Below are positions 5,092-7,153 of a stretch of DNA of 7,153 nucleotides, piece after piece. The translations under genes and the position numbers were made by a program. Source of the stretch: Actinomycetota bacterium. GTDB lineage: Bacteria; Acidobacteriota; Blastocatellia; Chloracidobacteriales; Chloracidobacteriaceae. Within the stretch, counting starts at the first letter, position 1. Each line of letters opens with the position of its first letter. The stretch lies in contig JAAFHI010000158.1 of NCBI GenBank assembly GCA_013298335.1, positions 1 to 7,153 on the forward strand. The letters run 5' to 3'. The notes beneath the pieces were generated by a model that was not told where the DNA came from, ran no database searches, and saw only the letters and a list, made by a program, of their open reading frames with translations.

Positions 5092-7153
5092 ATGTTCACC
5101 CTCCGTCAACACCTCGCTTTCGGAATTCGGCAACTGGTCAAGCATCCGGGTTATTCGCTGACCGCGATTCTGGTACTGGGAATCGGCATCGGCGCGACCG
5201 CGACGATTTTCAGCTTCTTTCATGCGGTTTTACTGCGTCCGCTGCCCTATCCGAACGCCGAACGGGTGGTCGCCGTGGGTTCGATCAATTCGGCTGTTGG
5301 ACAGAACAAGGCGGGGATGGCCGCGCCCGCCGATTTCATGGACTGGAAACGCGAAAGTAAAAGTTTCGACGGACTGACCGCCATCACCGGCGGCGCGCTG
5401 GTGGTGAAATTCGGCGACCGTTCCGAAACCCTGCCGGGCGCGGTCGTGTCGGAGGATTTCTTCGCGACGTTCGGCGTCGCCCCACGCCTCGGACGCGCCT
5501 TCGACCGCAGCGATTTCGTGGCCGAAACCAGCACGCCGCCGATCATTCTGAGTCACGACCTCTGGCAGTCGCGCTTCAATGGCGATCCGGCGATTCTCGG
5601 AAAAACGCTGGAACTGCGCGGCGGCACCGGAACGGTCATCGGCGTCATGCCGCCCGAATTCAAATACCCACACTGGGCGGGCGTCTGGACGCCGCTCGCC
5701 AACAACAACGGCCAACTCGGACTGCGCGGCAACCGCTACTTCGAAGTCATCGGACGCCTCGCGCCGGGCCGCTCGCGCCTCGACGCCGAAAACGAGATGA
5801 AAGGCATCGCCGCCCGGCTCGCCGAACAACATCCGCGTGAAAACCGCGGCTGGTCGGTCCAACTGGTGGCGTTGCGCGAATGGACCAACGGCGATGACCG
5901 GTTGCCGCTCACGGTGTTGATGGCCGCGGTCGGATTCGTCCTGCTGATCGCCTGCGCCAATGTGGCCGCGCTGTCCATCGCGCGTTCGAATACGCGCCGC
6001 CGCGAGATCGCGGTCCGCATCGCACTCGGCGTCACGCGGGGAAAACTCGTCGGACAACTTCTCGTCGAGAGCCTTTTACTGGCGGCGGCGGGTGGTTTGC
6101 TGGGACTGGCGCTCGCGAAAGCCGGCATTCCCGGACTGATGCTGATGCTTCCCGAGGATGACGCGCGGCGACTCGTGGGTCAGGTCCGGCTCGATTACGC
6201 AGTGTTCGGATTCACCGCGCTGATGACGATGCTGACCGGCCTGTTCTTCGGCATCGCCCCCGCCCGGCAGGTCTTCGCGGCGAACCCGATTGTGGATTTG
6301 CGGGAAGGCGCGCGCGGAAGCGAAGGCGGCAGGCACGGGCGCGTCCGCCGGACGCTCGTCGTGGCCGAAATCGCCTTCGCCATTACGCTGCTCGTCGGCG
6401 CGGGCCTGCTGATTCGAAGTTTCGTCGGCCTTTTGAACGACTCGCCCGGCTACGATCCGGACCGGACCATGCTGGTGAATCTGTCGGCCCCGCTGCCGTT
6501 CGACGCGACCGTCGAACAGAAGGCGACGTTCTACCGGCAGGCGCTCGAACGGGTCGCCCGCGTCGAGGGCGTTCGCTCGGTCGCGCTCACCAACGGGTCG
6601 CAGTTCGGCTTTCTGAATTTCCCTGTCAACCGGCCCGACCGGCCCTTCCCGCAGGGCGACGTCACCACCCGGTACAGTTCGGTCAGTCCGAATTTTTTCC
6701 GGACGCTCGGCGTGCCACTCACTGCGGGTCGCGAGTTTGCCGAGACCGACACGGACCGCACGCCGCTCGTGTTCATCGTCAACCGGACGCTGGCCCGCAC
6801 CTACTTTTCAGGCGAAGAACCGGTCGGGAAACGGTTCGTCATCACCTACCTCAACCGCCGCCTAACGGGTGAAATCGTGGGCGTGGTCGGCGACATCCGG
6901 CAGGACGCGCCCGGCAAGGAAACGCAGCCCGAGGTCTATGCCTCGTTCGCGCAGATTCCGTGGTTTTCGCATTACCTCGTCGTGCGGACGACCTCGGATC
7001 ATCCGCTCACCGCCGCCGCGGGCATCAATGATTCGCTCCGCGCGCTCGATCCGGGCCGTGACGCACAAAAACCGATCCTGCTTTCCGAACAGATTTCGGC
7101 GGGCGTGGCGCAACCGCGTCTGTATGCCGCGCTGCTCGCCGTCTTCGCGGGCA
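5092..7153 (+). CDS. ADOP-type duplicated MacB/FtsX-family permease, 3'-partial (permease 3)
   Basis: The frame is open from ATG 5092 to the end of the window, giving 687 residues. Compared with permease 2, roughly 110-120 C-terminal residues are missing: most of the last FtsX domain. The protein begins MFTLRQHLAFGIRQLVKHPG and enters helix 1 at about 21-47 (TAILVLGIGIGATATIFSFF). Periplasmic domain 1 is about 50-273 (VIGVMPPEFKYP), helices are about 275-300 (FVLLIACANVAALSIA), 323-345 and 371-395, and the fifth helix is about 421-446 (LLVGAGLLIRSFVGLL). Periplasmic domain 2 is about 450-670 (IVGVVGDIRQD), and the sixth helix starts at about 674 as the window ends. The cytoplasmic motif REIAVRIALG is intact. 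Same family and strand as the two upstream genes but visibly more divergent at the N-terminus. Substrate and ATPase partner are unknown. Confidence 0.93.
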   Translation, partial: MFTLRQHLAFGIRQLVKHPGYSLTAILVLGIGIGATATIFSFFHAVLLRPLPYPNAERVVAVGSINSAVGQNKAGMAAPADFMDWKRESKSFDGLTAITGGALVVKFGDRSETLPGAVVSEDFFATFGVAPRLGRAFDRSDFVAETSTPPIILSHDLWQSRFNGDPAILGKTLELRGGTGTVIGVMPPEFKYPHWAGVWTPLANNNGQLGLRGNRYFEVIGRLAPGRSRLDAENEMKGIAARLAEQHPRENRGWSVQLVALREWTNGDDRLPLTVLMAAVGFVLLIACANVAALSIARSNTRRREIAVRIALGVTRGKLVGQLLVESLLLAAAGGLLGLALAKAGIPGLMLMLPEDDARRLVGQVRLDYAVFGFTALMTMLTGLFFGIAPARQVFAANPIVDLREGARGSEGGRHGRVRRTLVVAEIAFAITLLVGAGLLIRSFVGLLNDSPGYDPDRTMLVNLSAPLPFDATVEQKATFYRQALERVARVEGVRSVALTNGSQFGFLNFPVNRPDRPFPQGDVTTRYSSVSPNFFRTLGVPLTAGREFAETDTDRTPLVFIVNRTLARTYFSGEEPVGKRFVITYLNRRLTGEIVGVVGDIRQDAPGKETQPEVYASFAQIPWFSHYLVVRTTSDHPLTAAAGINDSLRALDPGRDAQKPILLSEQISAGVAQPRLYAALLAVFAG

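Noticed and set aside
4636..5223. Minus-strand ORF with Asp-Ser-Gln repeats spanning element B
   Set aside because: It covers the antisense of two real permease genes plus the repeat arms; the periodic peptide comes from the 9-bp units.
4953..5360. Plus-strand ORF starting at the ATG overlapping the end of permease 2, with a Ser-Leu-Glu repeat
   Set aside because: It reads through element B and then overlaps the start of permease 3 in another frame. It has no convincing ribosome-binding site, and its repeats are a by-product of the 9-bp units.

Overview
The window is high-GC bacterial DNA. It holds three consecutive, same-strand (+) genes for large ABC-transporter-type permeases of the MacB/FtsX superfamily. 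The first (1-2419) is cut at its 5' end and the second (2552-4960) is complete. The third (5092-7153) runs off the 3' end. All three have the architecture of the 'acidobacterial duplicated orphan permease' (ADOP) family. Two copies of a MacB-like periplasmic domain plus an FtsX-type three-helix domain are fused in one chain of about 800 residues, with about eight predicted membrane helices. No ATP-binding subunit is encoded here, which fits the 'orphan' label. Tandem ADOP genes, high GC and the characteristic C-terminal 'SLLFxVSPTDP...PARRAS..DP..ALRHE' suggest Acidobacteriota or a related uncultured lineage. This placement is inferred from family knowledge only.

The less ordinary part is in the two short gaps between genes (2420-2551 and 4961-5091). 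Each gap is filled almost completely by the same kind of inverted-repeat element. A left arm of 58 nt is made of 9-bp units (consensus AGTCTTGGG). An 18-19 nt core follows, then a right arm of 40 nt made of the reverse-complement unit (CCCAAGACT). Each element begins inside the TAG stop codon of the upstream gene and ends a few bases before the ribosome-binding site of the next gene. The two cores match each other only when one is reverse-complemented, so the core (or the whole element) is flipped between the two gaps. The left arm of the second element carries five identical copies of a variant unit, a sign of recent repeat expansion.

Layout: permease 1 (partial), element A, Shine-Dalgarno, permease 2, element B ending in a T6 run, Shine-Dalgarno, permease 3 (partial). 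The genes are probably co-transcribed, with the elements as possible transcript-folding, attenuation or mRNA-processing sites between cistrons. That role is inference. No stretch longer than about 130 bases lacks a gene. No RNA genes, CRISPR arrays, insertion sequences or integrase genes were seen.
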